A DNA stretch of 64,000 nt from JACRLW01 sp046349595 (lineage in GTDB: Bacteria; Planctomycetota; UBA1135; UBA2386), in the NCBI GenBank assembly GCA_046349595.1, contig JAXMCA010000001.1, positions 558,001 to 622,000 of the forward strand, read 5' to 3'. A program made the translations under genes and the position numbers. Every line of letters begins with the position of its first letter. Position 1 is the stretch's first letter. This document shows, piece after piece, positions 16,737 to 25,456 of the stretch. The notes beneath the pieces are model-generated. The model was not told where the DNA came from. It ran no database searches and saw only the letters and a list, made by a program, of their open reading frames with translations.

Positions 16737-18317
16737 ATGGCGGTCCGCGCAGCAAGGGACCGGATCGGGTTCGTCGAGCTGATCCAGGGCTTCGCGTTCG
16801 GTGCCGCGGTCGTGGTGTCGATGCGCTGGTTCGCCGTCGAGATCGCGGAGATCCCGACGCCCTCGATGCAGCCGACGCTCGTCGGCTCGAGCGAGGCCGG
16901 AGTCTTCGACCACGTCGTCGTCGACAAGCTCCGCTACCGGTTCGTCGAGCCACGGCGCTTCGACGTGGTCTCCTTCCGCAACCCGCTGCGCAAGACGGAG
17001 ACCTGGGTGAAGCGCATCGTCGGATTGCCGGGCGACGTGCTGCGCATCGCCGGAGGGAACCTCTACGTCGTCGACAAGACGGACGCGCAGGCGGGAGACG
17101 ACGGACTCCGTCCGTTGCGTCGCCCCGCGGACGTGCAGGCCGCGCATTGGCTCGAGGTGTTCCCCGCGAGGCAGGGATTGCACGACGGCTCATCCCTGCT
17201 CGGCGACTTCTTCCAGGCGACCGGGGGCGACTGGAGCGGCACCGACGCGACCCTGGTGTTGCGCAACCACGACGACACCTCGCCGTGCACCCTGACCTTC
17301 GTCGATGCGGTCGACGGCGGACTGGTCGATCGCGTGCACGACGGTCTTCCGATCGACGTCGCCCGCGTCGTCGTCCGGAACCCGCCGTACGAGCGTCCTC
17401 AGGCCGTGCAGGACCTGCGCTTCACGGTGACGCTCTCGCCACGTCGTGCTCCCGCTGCGCTCCGGGTCGAACTCGTCGTGCGCTCGGCGGAGCGCGCGGC
17501 GCTGGTCTTCGCGCTCTCGCTCGCGGACGGCGGGGCCCGCCTGCTGGTCGAGACCTCGGAGAAGGAACTCGCGACCAGTGCGGTGGTGCCTTTCGAGATC
17601 GCTCCCGGTGCGCCCCTGCGGTTGCGCTTCACGCACCTCGACGACCAGTGCGTCGCAGAGCTCAATGATGGCGCGATCGTGCGGCTCGACTGCGCGCGCT
17701 TCCGGACCCTGACGACCATGCGTCCCGCGGAGGGAAGCGGTGAATGCACCCTGCGCATGATCCTGCGCGGCGGCGGCGAGACGCGGATCGAGGGCCTGCG
17801 CATCGAGCGTGACGTGCATTTCCGTTCTTCGCTCGAGAGTACGCCGAGCGACGACGGCCGGAGCTTCGTCGTCCCGACCGACAGCTACTTCATGCTCGGC
17901 GACAATCCGAGCCAGTCGCTCGACTCGCGCGATTGGATCGTCACGACCCTCGGCGTCGACGAGGGGAATCGGCTCGTCGATCCGAACACCCATCCGTCGG
18001 TCCATCGGGTGCGTGGCGCTCTGCGCGTGGTGTCGCCCTTCGAGCCGATGGCGATGGACGAGAATCCGATCGTCCTCATGGCCGAGCGTCTCGTCGTGTT
18101 CGCGGACACCTGCGGTGAAGTGTTCACGCTGCGCGGTGGTGTCGACGCCAATCCGCACTCGGAGAGGGCCTATTCGAGCGATGCAGCTTGGTTCCTCGAC
18201 GGCACGACGCCCTGGCTCGCCGAGCGGACCGCGGAGCCCTTCGTGGCGCGCTCAGCGATCGAAGGTCGCGTCGTGTTCGCGTTCCATCCACCGCTCGGAC
18301 TGCGTCTCGTGCGCTGA
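16737..18317 (+). CDS. lepB: signal peptidase I with a large internal insertion
   Basis: Signal peptidase I cleaves signal peptides of exported proteins at the membrane. The N-terminus has one membrane segment (ELIQGFAFGAAVVVSMRWF), then box B with catalytic Ser43 (IPTPSMQPTL), box D with catalytic Lys92 (VKRIVGLPGD), and box E much later near residue 387 (YFMLGDNPSQSLDSRDW). Between boxes D and E lie about 260 extra residues, rich in beta-strand-like sequence, which makes the protein 526 residues instead of the usual 200-330. The insertion resembles a lectin/LamG-type beta sandwich, which is an inference. ATG 16737 follows the previous stop by three bases, so it is part of that operon. Confidence 0.88.
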   Translation: MAVRAARDRIGFVELIQGFAFGAAVVVSMRWFAVEIAEIPTPSMQPTLVGSSEAGVFDHVVVDKLRYRFVEPRRFDVVSFRNPLRKTETWVKRIVGLPGDVLRIAGGNLYVVDKTDAQAGDDGLRPLRRPADVQAAHWLEVFPARQGLHDGSSLLGDFFQATGGDWSGTDATLVLRNHDDTSPCTLTFVDAVDGGLVDRVHDGLPIDVARVVVRNPPYERPQAVQDLRFTVTLSPRRAPAALRVELVVRSAERAALVFALSLADGGARLLVETSEKELATSAVVPFEIAPGAPLRLRFTHLDDQCVAELNDGAIVRLDCARFRTLTTMRPAEGSGECTLRMILRGGGETRIEGLRIERDVHFRSSLESTPSDDGRSFVVPTDSYFMLGDNPSQSLDSRDWIVTTLGVDEGNRLVDPNTHPSVHRVRGALRVVSPFEPMAMDENPIVLMAERLVVFADTCGEVFTLRGGVDANPHSERAYSSDAAWFLDGTTPWLAERTAEPFVARSAIEGRVVFAFHPPLGLRLVR

Positions 18318-18546
18318 ACGGGCATCGCGCGGTCGATCGCAGCGGCATCGCGATTCGACGAAACAAGTTGCCGCGGCAGGCGGTTGCGCGGGGCAGAGCG
18401 AAGTGATCCGCATCCCGGGTCGGTGATTCCCTGCGCAGCGAGCCGATCGAGCCCAACTCGACGTAGCGACTGCGAGCGGAGGACACGTCGATTCGGTGTC
18501 GGATCACGCTCTTCCTCTCTCCACCCCTCTCGTCCAGAGGCCTGCC

Positions 18547-19515
18547 ATGACCAAGACCAGGATCGTGTTCGTGCTCGTCCCCGCGGTGCTCTTCGCGGGT
18601 TCCCTCTTCTCGCGCGGCAGCGGCACCATCCCCGGTGTCAGCAGCATTCCCTCCGACGCCGCGCGCAACACGCCGTCCTGCACCGGGTGCCACTCGGGCA
18701 CCGTCGGCGCGAGCGGCGCCGCCACGAGCATGACCATCGCCCAGGTGTCGTTGGCGATGAACGAGGTCGCGCAGGTCACGATCCAGGTCAGCGGAGGTCC
18801 GTCCGGAACGCGGGGCGGCTTCGCGGCGGAGAACTCCGGAGGGGCCTTCGCGGCGGGGAGCACCTCGCACATCAACACGACGGGCCGCATCGGCCAGTTC
18901 ATCACGCACAACAACGCGTCGAACCGGACCTGGGCCTTCCCGTACACGGCATCCGCGACACCGGGTCTCTATCTGCTCTACACGGTCGGGATGGCGGCGA
19001 ACAACAGCTCCTCGACCAGCGGTGACGTGATCGCCTTCAACGGTTTCGATGCCACCGCGACGGTGTGCACGCCGGTCTACGTCGGCGTCAACGCCACCGG
19101 CAACCAGCGCTTCGGGCAAGGCTGCCGCGGCAGCTACGGCAACTACCCGGTCCTCTACTCCGACGTCGTTCCGAGCGTCGGCAACGCCAGCTACGCCTTG
19201 AAGCTCGCCGGCGCCGCCGCGAGTTCCAACGCCTTGTTCCTGATCGGAACGCCTCGCGCGACGCCGCTCGATCTGGGCCTCATCGGCGCGACCGGCTGCT
19301 CCTTGTGGGTCGACCCTCTGGCCAGCATGAGCACCACGACCAGCGCCGGCCATCCGCAGCGCGGCGAAGGCACGGCGACCCAGGGACTCGCGATCCCGAA
19401 CACGACCTCGTTGCGGGGTGCGATCCTCGCGGCGCAGTGCGCGATCGTCGATCCGGCCAACGGCCGCGGTCTCCCGATCACCATGAGCGACGGGTTGCTG
19501 TTCCAGATCCAGTGA
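18547..19515 (+). CDS. secreted protein with CxxCH motif and shared C-terminal domain
   Basis: A 322-residue exported protein. It has a signal peptide (IVFVLVPAVLFAGSLFS), then a single c-type heme-type motif in SCTGCHSG, an N-terminal beta-rich domain (ending near GDVIAFNGFDATATVC) like the 'choice-of-anchor V'/reeler-type domains, and a ~130-residue C-terminal domain beginning FGQGCRGSYGNYPVL. That domain recurs at the C-termini of the proteins ending at 36377 and 46847. ATG 18547 gives the signal peptide; the open frame extends upstream without a better start. Whether heme is bound is unproven. The 229 bases upstream hold no recognised element. Confidence 0.75.
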   Translation: MTKTRIVFVLVPAVLFAGSLFSRGSGTIPGVSSIPSDAARNTPSCTGCHSGTVGASGAATSMTIAQVSLAMNEVAQVTIQVSGGPSGTRGGFAAENSGGAFAAGSTSHINTTGRIGQFITHNNASNRTWAFPYTASATPGLYLLYTVGMAANNSSSTSGDVIAFNGFDATATVCTPVYVGVNATGNQRFGQGCRGSYGNYPVLYSDVVPSVGNASYALKLAGAAASSNALFLIGTPRATPLDLGLIGATGCSLWVDPLASMSTTTSAGHPQRGEGTATQGLAIPNTTSLRGAILAAQCAIVDPANGRGLPITMSDGLLFQIQ

Positions 19516-19777
19516 GCGGCCCTGCAGGTCGATGCGCCGTGTTCGTGCGCCGCAGGCGCGACCCTGTGTGACGGCAGTTGCAGGTCCGCACGAACGGTGA
19601 TGGGTGGCGCACGCCGCGGGGGCCCTTCCATCGGGGAGCCATCGAGCGGGCGGCCGGCGCGTCGTGCCGCCCCCGCGTCCCTGCTATCGTCTTCGCCCTT
19701 CCGACCCACGTGAAACCGGCAGACGAGCCCGACCCCTGACCGAGACTCCTGCAGATCCGCGCCCCGAGCTCCGCACC

Positions 19778-19969
19778 GTGGTCAACGGCGAGGAGCTGCG
19801 CGTGCCCGTGGGCACCACGGTGCAGGACCTCTGCACGCGCTTCCGTGCCGATCCGCGGCACACGGCCGTCGAGCGCAATCGTGTGATCGTCGCGCGGGCT
19901 GCATTCGGGACCACCGTGCTGCAGGACGGCGACGTGCTCGAGATCGTGACGCTGGTGGGTGGGGGATGA
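19778..19969 (+). CDS. thiS: sulfur carrier protein ThiS
   Basis: ThiS carries sulfur as a C-terminal thiocarboxylate to thiazole synthase ThiG in thiamine biosynthesis. The 63-residue ubiquitin-fold protein starts VNGEELRVPVGTTVQDL and ends in the essential Gly-Gly (LVGGG). The GTG at 19778 is chosen because family members begin at this strand; the frame is open further upstream but with no good start. The 7-base gap to thiG shows they are cotranscribed. No TPP riboswitch was found in the 262 bases upstream. Confidence 0.9.
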   Translation: MVNGEELRVPVGTTVQDLCTRFRADPRHTAVERNRVIVARAAFGTTVLQDGDVLEIVTLVGGG

Positions 19970-19976
19970 GCGAACG

Positions 19977-20810
19977 ATGACCTGGCAAAGCCCTGACCAA
20001 CCCCGTCGCGACGACCGTCCGCTGGTCGTCGGCAAGCACACCTTCCGCTCGCGCCTCTTCGTCGGCACCGGCAAGTACGCCGATCTCGAGGTCATGCGTA
20101 CCGCGCTCGACGCCTCGGGCACCGAGTGCGTCACCGTCGCGGTGCGCCGGCTCTCGCTCGGCGTGCCCGCGGGCAAGACCCTGCTCGACTGGCTCGACAC
20201 GAAGCGCTACGTGCTGCTCCCCAACACCGCCGGCTGCTTCGATGCCGATTCCGCGATCCGCACCGCGAGGCTCGGTCGTGAGGCCGGCATGTCGGACCTC
20301 GTGAAGCTCGAGGTGCTCGGTGATCCCGACACGCTGCTGCCCGATCCGGTCGGCACGCTGGAGGCGGCGAAGGTGCTGGTGAAGGAGGGCTTCACCGTGC
20401 TGTGCTACACCAGCGACGACCCGGTGCTCGCCAGGCGGCTCGAGGATGCGGGCTGCGCCGCGGTGATGCCGGCCGGAGCGCCGATCGGCTCCGGGCAGGG
20501 CATCCTCAACCCGAACAACATCGGCATCATCCTCGAGCGTGCGCAGGTGCCGGTGCTCGTCGATGCCGGCGTCGGAACCGCATCGGACGTCGCCATCGCG
20601 ATGGAGCTCGGCGCCGACGGCGTGCTGCTCAACACCGGGATCGCGCTCGCGAAGGACCCGGTCGCGATGGCGCGCGCGATGCGGCTCGCCTGCGAGGCCG
20701 GTCGTCTCGCGTTCTGTGCGGGTCGCATGGGCAAGCGGCGCTACGCCAGCGCTTCGTCGCCGATGGCCGGGCGCATCACGGCACCCTCCGCCGGGATCGC
20801 CGGCGAATGA
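19977..20810 (+). CDS. thiG: thiazole synthase ThiG
   Basis: ThiG condenses deoxyxylulose phosphate, dehydroglycine and ThiS thiocarboxylate into the thiazole of thiamine. The 277-residue TIM-barrel protein shows SRLFVGTGKYAD, VTVAVRR, LPNTAGC, the Schiff-base lysine segment DLVKLEVLGD near residue 109, PAGAPIGSGQGI, and the phosphate-binding VLVDAGVGTASD and GADGVLLNTGIA. ATG 19977 is the first start after thiS. Its stop overlaps the following CPBP gene start (ATGA). Other thiamine genes (thiC, thiE, thiH/thiO) are not in the window. Confidence 0.96.
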   Translation: MTWQSPDQPRRDDRPLVVGKHTFRSRLFVGTGKYADLEVMRTALDASGTECVTVAVRRLSLGVPAGKTLLDWLDTKRYVLLPNTAGCFDADSAIRTARLGREAGMSDLVKLEVLGDPDTLLPDPVGTLEAAKVLVKEGFTVLCYTSDDPVLARRLEDAGCAAVMPAGAPIGSGQGILNPNNIGIILERAQVPVLVDAGVGTASDVAIAMELGADGVLLNTGIALAKDPVAMARAMRLACEAGRLAFCAGRMGKRRYASASSPMAGRITAPSAGIAGE

Positions 20811-21565
20811 CGCAGACGACGGGTGCGCCGACCGCGTCGTCGTCGCTGGCCGGCGCGGTGATCGTGTTCTTCGCGTGGCTCACCGCCGGATCGATGTTCG
20901 CGTCGCTGCTCGGCGCCGACGGCTCCGGCTCGCGCGCACACGTCGAGGCGATGATGCTCGGCCTGCTGTGCGGCGACATCGTCGCCTTTGCGGTGGCGAT
21001 CGCCTGGCTGCGCCTGAGCGACCCTCTGATCGAGCCGCGCGCATGCGCCGATCGCCTGCGCGCCTTCGTCGGCCCGCGTGGCGACCTGCTCCGCACGCTC
21101 GGCACCTACCTCGCCTTCCTCGTGCTGTGGGTGCCCTTCGCCTTCGTGCTGGTCCCGATGCTGTGGCACGCCCTCGGTCTCGAGATGACGCCGCAGAAGC
21201 ACCTCGAGTACTTCGCGCGCTTCGAGCCCACGCCGCGTGCGATCCTCGGCCTGCTCTCGCTCGGCGTGGTTGGTCCGCTGTTCGAGGAAGTCGTGTTCCG
21301 CGGCTTGCTGCAGGGCGGTCTGCGGCGACTGCTCGGGCCGGGTGTGGCGCTGTGGGGCACGGCGCTCGCCTTCGGCGCGATCCACATGCCCGACGGCAGC
21401 TACCTCCTCCTCCCGATCACGCTCCTCGGCCTGCTGTTCGGATGGCTGCGTGAGCGCACCGGGGGATTGCGCGCCTCGTTCCTCGCGCATGCGTTGCACA
21501 ACTCGATCATGCTCGCGATCGTGATCGCGGCGCCGAACCTCCTCGATCGGACCTTCCAGAGATGA
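20807..21565 (+). CDS. CPBP family intramembrane metalloprotease
   Basis: A 252-residue membrane protein of the CPBP (Abi/CAAX-protease and bacteriocin-processing) family. The three motifs of the family are in order: EEVVFRG near residue 160, FGAIH near 190 and HALHN near 227, supplying the glutamates and histidines of the proposed active site. Six or more hydrophobic segments surround them. The substrate is unknown. Both ends overlap neighbours by four bases (thiG before, the hexapeptide-repeat gene after), so it is translated from the thiamine operon transcript, though no link to thiamine synthesis is evident. Confidence 0.88.
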   Translation: MTQTTGAPTASSSLAGAVIVFFAWLTAGSMFASLLGADGSGSRAHVEAMMLGLLCGDIVAFAVAIAWLRLSDPLIEPRACADRLRAFVGPRGDLLRTLGTYLAFLVLWVPFAFVLVPMLWHALGLEMTPQKHLEYFARFEPTPRAILGLLSLGVVGPLFEEVVFRGLLQGGLRRLLGPGVALWGTALAFGAIHMPDGSYLLLPITLLGLLFGWLRERTGGLRASFLAHALHNSIMLAIVIAAPNLLDRTFQR

Positions 21566-22095
21566 GCGACAGGGTCTTCCGCACCTTCCCCGACATGGTC
21601 GGTCGCATGCGTCGCGTCGGCGGCGCGATCGTCGCGGACAACGCGGCGGTGATGGGCGACGTCCGCCTCGGCCAGGATGTGTCGGTGTGGTTCGGCGTGA
21701 CCATCCGCGGCGACGACGCCGCGATCGAGATCGGTGCGCGCACCAACGTGCAGGACAACACCTGCGTGCACGTCGACGTCGAAGCGCCGATGCGCGTCGG
21801 TGAGGGCGTCACCATCGGCCATGGCGTCGTGCTGCACGGCATCGAGGTCGGCGACTACTCGCTGATCGGGATGAACGCGACCGTGCTCGGCGGCTCGCGC
21901 ATCGGCGCCTACTGCATCATCGGTGCGGGCGCGGTGGTCGGCGAAGGCATGGTCGTGCCCGAAGGCTCGGTGGTGCTGGGCGTTCCGGGGCGGATCCGCC
22001 GCCAGGTGACCGAAGAAGAGCGCGCGGCGATGCGTTGGCGTGCGGGGCACTACGTGCAGCGCGCGCTCTCGTACCTCGATCGCGGACCGCGCTGA
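21562..22095 (+). CDS. gamma-carbonic-anhydrase-like hexapeptide-repeat protein
   Basis: A 177-residue left-handed beta-helix protein of the YrdA/PaaY/gamma-carbonic anhydrase family. Hexapeptide repeats run from about residue 25 to 140 (VMGDVRLGQDVSVWFGVTIR onwards). Candidate zinc-ligand histidines are present in CVHVD, IGHGV and VLHG, spaced as in the family, so carbonic anhydrase or a related metal-dependent activity is possible, but many relatives have no tested function. The ATG overlaps the CPBP gene stop by four bases; it is the last gene of the thiS-thiG operon. Confidence 0.85.
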   Translation: MSDRVFRTFPDMVGRMRRVGGAIVADNAAVMGDVRLGQDVSVWFGVTIRGDDAAIEIGARTNVQDNTCVHVDVEAPMRVGEGVTIGHGVVLHGIEVGDYSLIGMNATVLGGSRIGAYCIIGAGAVVGEGMVVPEGSVVLGVPGRIRRQVTEEERAAMRWRAGHYVQRALSYLDRGPR

Positions 22096-22196
22096 ACCCG
22101 ACGCGCCGGCGCCCGATGCCATCGCGGACTGCGGCCGACCGCGTTTCGCAATGCGGCAGCGCGTGCTCCGGTGACGGCCGACGGTATCGGAGGTGC

Positions 22197-22202
22197 TAGA
22201 CT
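22197..22202 (+). promoter_or_regulatory. candidate -10 box (TAGACT) for the FG-GAP lipoprotein gene
   Basis: TAGACT lies 10 bases before GTG 22213. The only -35-like sequence, GTGACG at 22171, is 20 bases away, longer than ideal. Confidence 0.4.
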
Positions 22203-22212
22203 CGCTCGTCCG

Positions 22213-24450
22213 GTGAACCCGAGGCGTGCTCTCCTCATGCGCTCCTGCCGATCGACCGCTCCCGCCCTCCTCCCCCTCGCCCTGCTCGCCGTTTCCGCCT
22301 GCGCGGACCATGGTCGCGGGAACCTCGGCAACCTGACGCCCCTGCGCTCGGTCGGCTTCGACTCGCGCATCCTCGTCGCCACGGGAACCACCTCCACCGT
22401 CAGCGCGGCGGTCGTCGACGCCGACCTCGACGGCCGCCGCGACCTGGTCGCGATCGGTCTCGACGACGCGCTCCACGTGGAACTCGGACAGGGCGGCACC
22501 AGCTTCGCCGAGGGTCAGGTCCTGCCGCTCGGCGGTCGACCCATCGCGATCGCACACGCCGACCTCGACCACGACGGCGACACCGACCTGTGCGTCCTGC
22601 GCGCCGACGGCACCGCCCTCGTGCTGCTCGGCGACGGCGTCGGCGGCTTCACCGCCACCACGCCCTTCGCGCTCGGCAGCGATCCGCTCGACATGACGCT
22701 CGGCGACATCGACGGTGACGGTGAGCCCGACATCGTGGTCACCGAACAGGCGCGAGCCGACGTCTGCGTGTTCCGCGGCGTCGGTGACGGCACCTTCCTC
22801 GGGCGCATCAGCCTCCACCCCGCGAGTCGCGGCGAGTACGTCGGCTATCCCCGCGTCGGCGACTTCGACGGCGACGGTCGACCCGATCTGGCGATGGCCG
22901 ACTTCGACCTCGGCCGCGTCGACGTCCTGCTCGGCGATGCCTCCGGTCTCCCGGCCGTCGATGCCAGCGTCGACGTCGGAGCCAGCGCTTTCGGTCTCGC
23001 CGCCGGCGACCTGTTCGGCGATGCGCGCGACGACCTCGTGGTCTCGGTCTACGGCGAGTCCGCCGTGAAGGTCATCGCCACGACCGCGCCCGGAGTCCTG
23101 TCGGTGATCCAGTCCCTGCCCGTGCAGGGTCGACCGGCCGGTCTGTGCATCGCCGATCTCGACGGCGATCAGCGCCTCGACGTCGCGGTCTCGATCGTCG
23201 ACCGCCACGCGATCGCGATCTTCCGGAACACCGGCGCGGTGCTCGACCCGGCCGCCGTCGAACTCCCGGTCGGAGGCTCGCTGCTGACGCCCTTCACCGC
23301 CGACCTCGACAGCGACGGCATCGCCGATCTCGTCGTGCCGGCCTTCGGCGCCGACTCGGTCAACCTGTTCCGCGGCACCGGCACCGGGCTCCGCGGCGGT
23401 CGCTTCCTGCCGGTGACCGGCCCCGCCAATCCGGCGCTGGTCGAGACCGGCGATCTCGACGGCGATGGCCGGAGCGAGGTCATGGTGGCGAGCTTCACCG
23501 GCAGCCAGGTGGCGGTGGCGGTCGCGCGCACCGCGACCGACGGTCGGGTGGTGCTCGATCCGCTCGGCAGCTTCGACGTGCTGCGCGCCGTGCAGAACCT
23601 GCAGGCGGCGGATCTCGACGGCGACGGTCGCCTCGATCTCGTCGTGCCGGTGGCCGGCGGCGTGAAGCTGCTGCGCAACCGTTCCGATCGCAACGGCTTC
23701 GCGCTCGAGATGGTGCCCGCGGGCGACGCGGTGCTCGCTCCCGGTTCGGGTCCCTTCGAGGTCGCCGTCGGCGACGTCGACGCCGACCGCCGCAAGGACA
23801 TCGTCGTGGCCTACCACGTCGAGGGGCGCGTCTCCCTGCTGCGCGCCTCCAAGGTCGCCTTCGAGTACCTCCCCGCACTCGACACGCCGCTCAGCGGCCG
23901 CCCGCTCGGCGTCGCACTCGGCGACTTCGACGGTGACGGCATCACCGAGGTCGCGGTCAGCCGCCTGACCCAGGCGACGGTGACCATCCTCGAGGTCACT
24001 CCGACCGGGCTCCTGCCGGCGATGGACATCCCGGTCGGACCGGGTCCGAACTACCTGCGCGCCGCCGACTTCAACCGCGACGGCCGCAACGACCTCGTGG
24101 TGAGCGACGGGGCGAGCGACACGATCACCGTGCTGATGGCGCTCGGCGGCAATGCCTTCGACGTGCAGCAGATCACTACCGGCTCGGCGCCGACCGCGCT
24201 GCTGACGACCGACCTCAACGACGACGGCTTCGACGACGTGTTCGTCGCGTCGTTGCGCGGATCGGACTGCCGCGTGATCCTGGGCGATGGTCGTGGCGGC
24301 TTCGCGCCGGCCATCGTGTTCCCGGGCATCCACCAGGCGATCACGGCGGCGCTGGCCGACCTCGACGGTGACGGTCTCCGCGATCTGCTGCTCGGCAGCT
24401 TCGAGAGCCGCGCCATCGCCACCTTCATCAACGCGAGCCGTCGCAACTGA
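22213..24450 (+). CDS. FG-GAP/VCBS repeat lipoprotein
   Basis: A 745-residue envelope protein. It has a signal peptide ending in a lipobox (LLAVSAC), so it is probably a lipoprotein. The mature part is made of many FG-GAP/VCBS repeats with calcium-binding cores such as DGDGEPDIVV, DFDGDGRPDLAMADF and DLDGDGRSEVMV, spaced 45-60 residues apart and enough for at least two seven-bladed propellers. The family is known as integrin-like beta-propellers; binding partners here are unknown. GTG 22213 sits 10 bases after a -10-like box; ATG 22237 is an alternative that keeps the signal peptide. No catalytic domain is seen. Confidence 0.85.
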   Translation: MNPRRALLMRSCRSTAPALLPLALLAVSACADHGRGNLGNLTPLRSVGFDSRILVATGTTSTVSAAVVDADLDGRRDLVAIGLDDALHVELGQGGTSFAEGQVLPLGGRPIAIAHADLDHDGDTDLCVLRADGTALVLLGDGVGGFTATTPFALGSDPLDMTLGDIDGDGEPDIVVTEQARADVCVFRGVGDGTFLGRISLHPASRGEYVGYPRVGDFDGDGRPDLAMADFDLGRVDVLLGDASGLPAVDASVDVGASAFGLAAGDLFGDARDDLVVSVYGESAVKVIATTAPGVLSVIQSLPVQGRPAGLCIADLDGDQRLDVAVSIVDRHAIAIFRNTGAVLDPAAVELPVGGSLLTPFTADLDSDGIADLVVPAFGADSVNLFRGTGTGLRGGRFLPVTGPANPALVETGDLDGDGRSEVMVASFTGSQVAVAVARTATDGRVVLDPLGSFDVLRAVQNLQAADLDGDGRLDLVVPVAGGVKLLRNRSDRNGFALEMVPAGDAVLAPGSGPFEVAVGDVDADRRKDIVVAYHVEGRVSLLRASKVAFEYLPALDTPLSGRPLGVALGDFDGDGITEVAVSRLTQATVTILEVTPTGLLPAMDIPVGPGPNYLRAADFNRDGRNDLVVSDGASDTITVLMALGGNAFDVQQITTGSAPTALLTTDLNDDGFDDVFVASLRGSDCRVILGDGRGGFAPAIVFPGIHQAITAALADLDGDGLRDLLLGSFESRAIATFINASRRN

Positions 24451-24491
24451 AGCGCGCGGCATTTCGCGGACCTGCAGACCAAGATCACAAG

Positions 24492-25448
24492 ATGCCGACG
24501 CCGTCCCTCATGGGAGTGATCCTCGCTGCCGGCAAGGGCACGCGCATGCGCCCCTTCTCGGAGCACTGGCCCAAGCCGATCCTCCCGCTCGGCGGGAAGC
24601 CGCTCATCGCGCACCAGATCGAGATGCTGCGCGCGGTCGGCGTCGAGGACGTCGTGATCGTGATCGGCCACCTCGGCCATCAGGTCGTGCGCGAACTCGG
24701 CGACGGCGAACGCTTCGGCGTGCGCATCCGCTATGTCGAACAGGGCGAGACGCTCGGCATCGCGCACGCGGTCTACAAGCTCGAGCGCTACGTCGACCGG
24801 CCGTTCTTCCTGTTCCTCGGCGACATCTACTTCGAGACCGAGAACCTCGCCTCGATGCCGCAGCGCATGATGGGGCCGGGTGGTGCCGACGGCGTGCTCG
24901 CGGTGATGCGCGAACCCGATGCCGAGAAGATCCGCCGCAACTTCGTGGTGCTCACCGACGCCAACGGCCGCGTGCACCGCGTGGTCGAGAAGCCGCGCTT
25001 CGCGCGGACCGACCTCAAGGGTTGCGGCATCTACCTGTTCGACCAGTCGTTCTTCGACGCCGTGCGCCGCACCCCGCGCACCGCGATGCGCGACGAGTAC
25101 GAGATCACCGACGCGATCCAGATCTACATCGACGACGGCTACCGTGTGGAGGCCGCCGAGGTCATCAAGGCCGACCTCAATCTGTCGTACCCGATGGATC
25201 TGCTGCACCTGAACCTGCGCTGGCTCGACGTGCACGGCGCGCGCAACCTGATCGGCCGCAGCGTGCAGATCGCCGACGGCGCACGTCTCGAGCGCTGCCT
25301 GATCCTGGATGGTGCCGTGATCGAGAAGCCGATCGCGATGCGCGAGTGCCTGGTGTTCCCCAATGTCCGTGTGCGCCACGAGCGCGACCTCGCGCGCGCG
25401 ATCCTGACGCAGGAGACCGAGATCGTCGAGAACCAGCCCGAGGGCTGA
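24492..25448 (+). CDS. sugar-phosphate nucleotidyltransferase
   Basis: A 318-residue enzyme that would join a sugar-1-phosphate to a nucleotide, the activating step for glycan synthesis. The nucleotide-binding signature GVILAAGKGTRMRP and the lysine segment WPKPILPLGGKPLI are at the N-terminus, followed by LGDIYFE and VVEKPRF motifs and a short C-terminal hexapeptide-like stretch (LIGRSVQIADGARLERCLIL). It resembles RmlA/GlmU-type transferases; which sugar and nucleotide are used cannot be decided. It stands alone on the plus strand and ends only 8 bases from the convergent ABC operon, with no terminator hairpin between. Confidence 0.87.
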   Translation: MPTPSLMGVILAAGKGTRMRPFSEHWPKPILPLGGKPLIAHQIEMLRAVGVEDVVIVIGHLGHQVVRELGDGERFGVRIRYVEQGETLGIAHAVYKLERYVDRPFFLFLGDIYFETENLASMPQRMMGPGGADGVLAVMREPDAEKIRRNFVVLTDANGRVHRVVEKPRFARTDLKGCGIYLFDQSFFDAVRRTPRTAMRDEYEITDAIQIYIDDGYRVEAAEVIKADLNLSYPMDLLHLNLRWLDVHGARNLIGRSVQIADGARLERCLILDGAVIEKPIAMRECLVFPNVRVRHERDLARAILTQETEIVENQPEG

Positions 25449-25456
25449 GGCTCACG

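Noticed and set aside
18318..18546. tRNA-Sec or other small RNA gene in this gap
   Set aside because: No acceptor/T-arm pattern or GTTCGA-type loop was found; the same search failed in the other intergenic gaps.
19516..19777. Possible TPP riboswitch upstream of thiS
   Set aside because: The conserved CUGAGA and ACC-UGA elements are not present in order; only unrelated GC-rich hairpins are seen.
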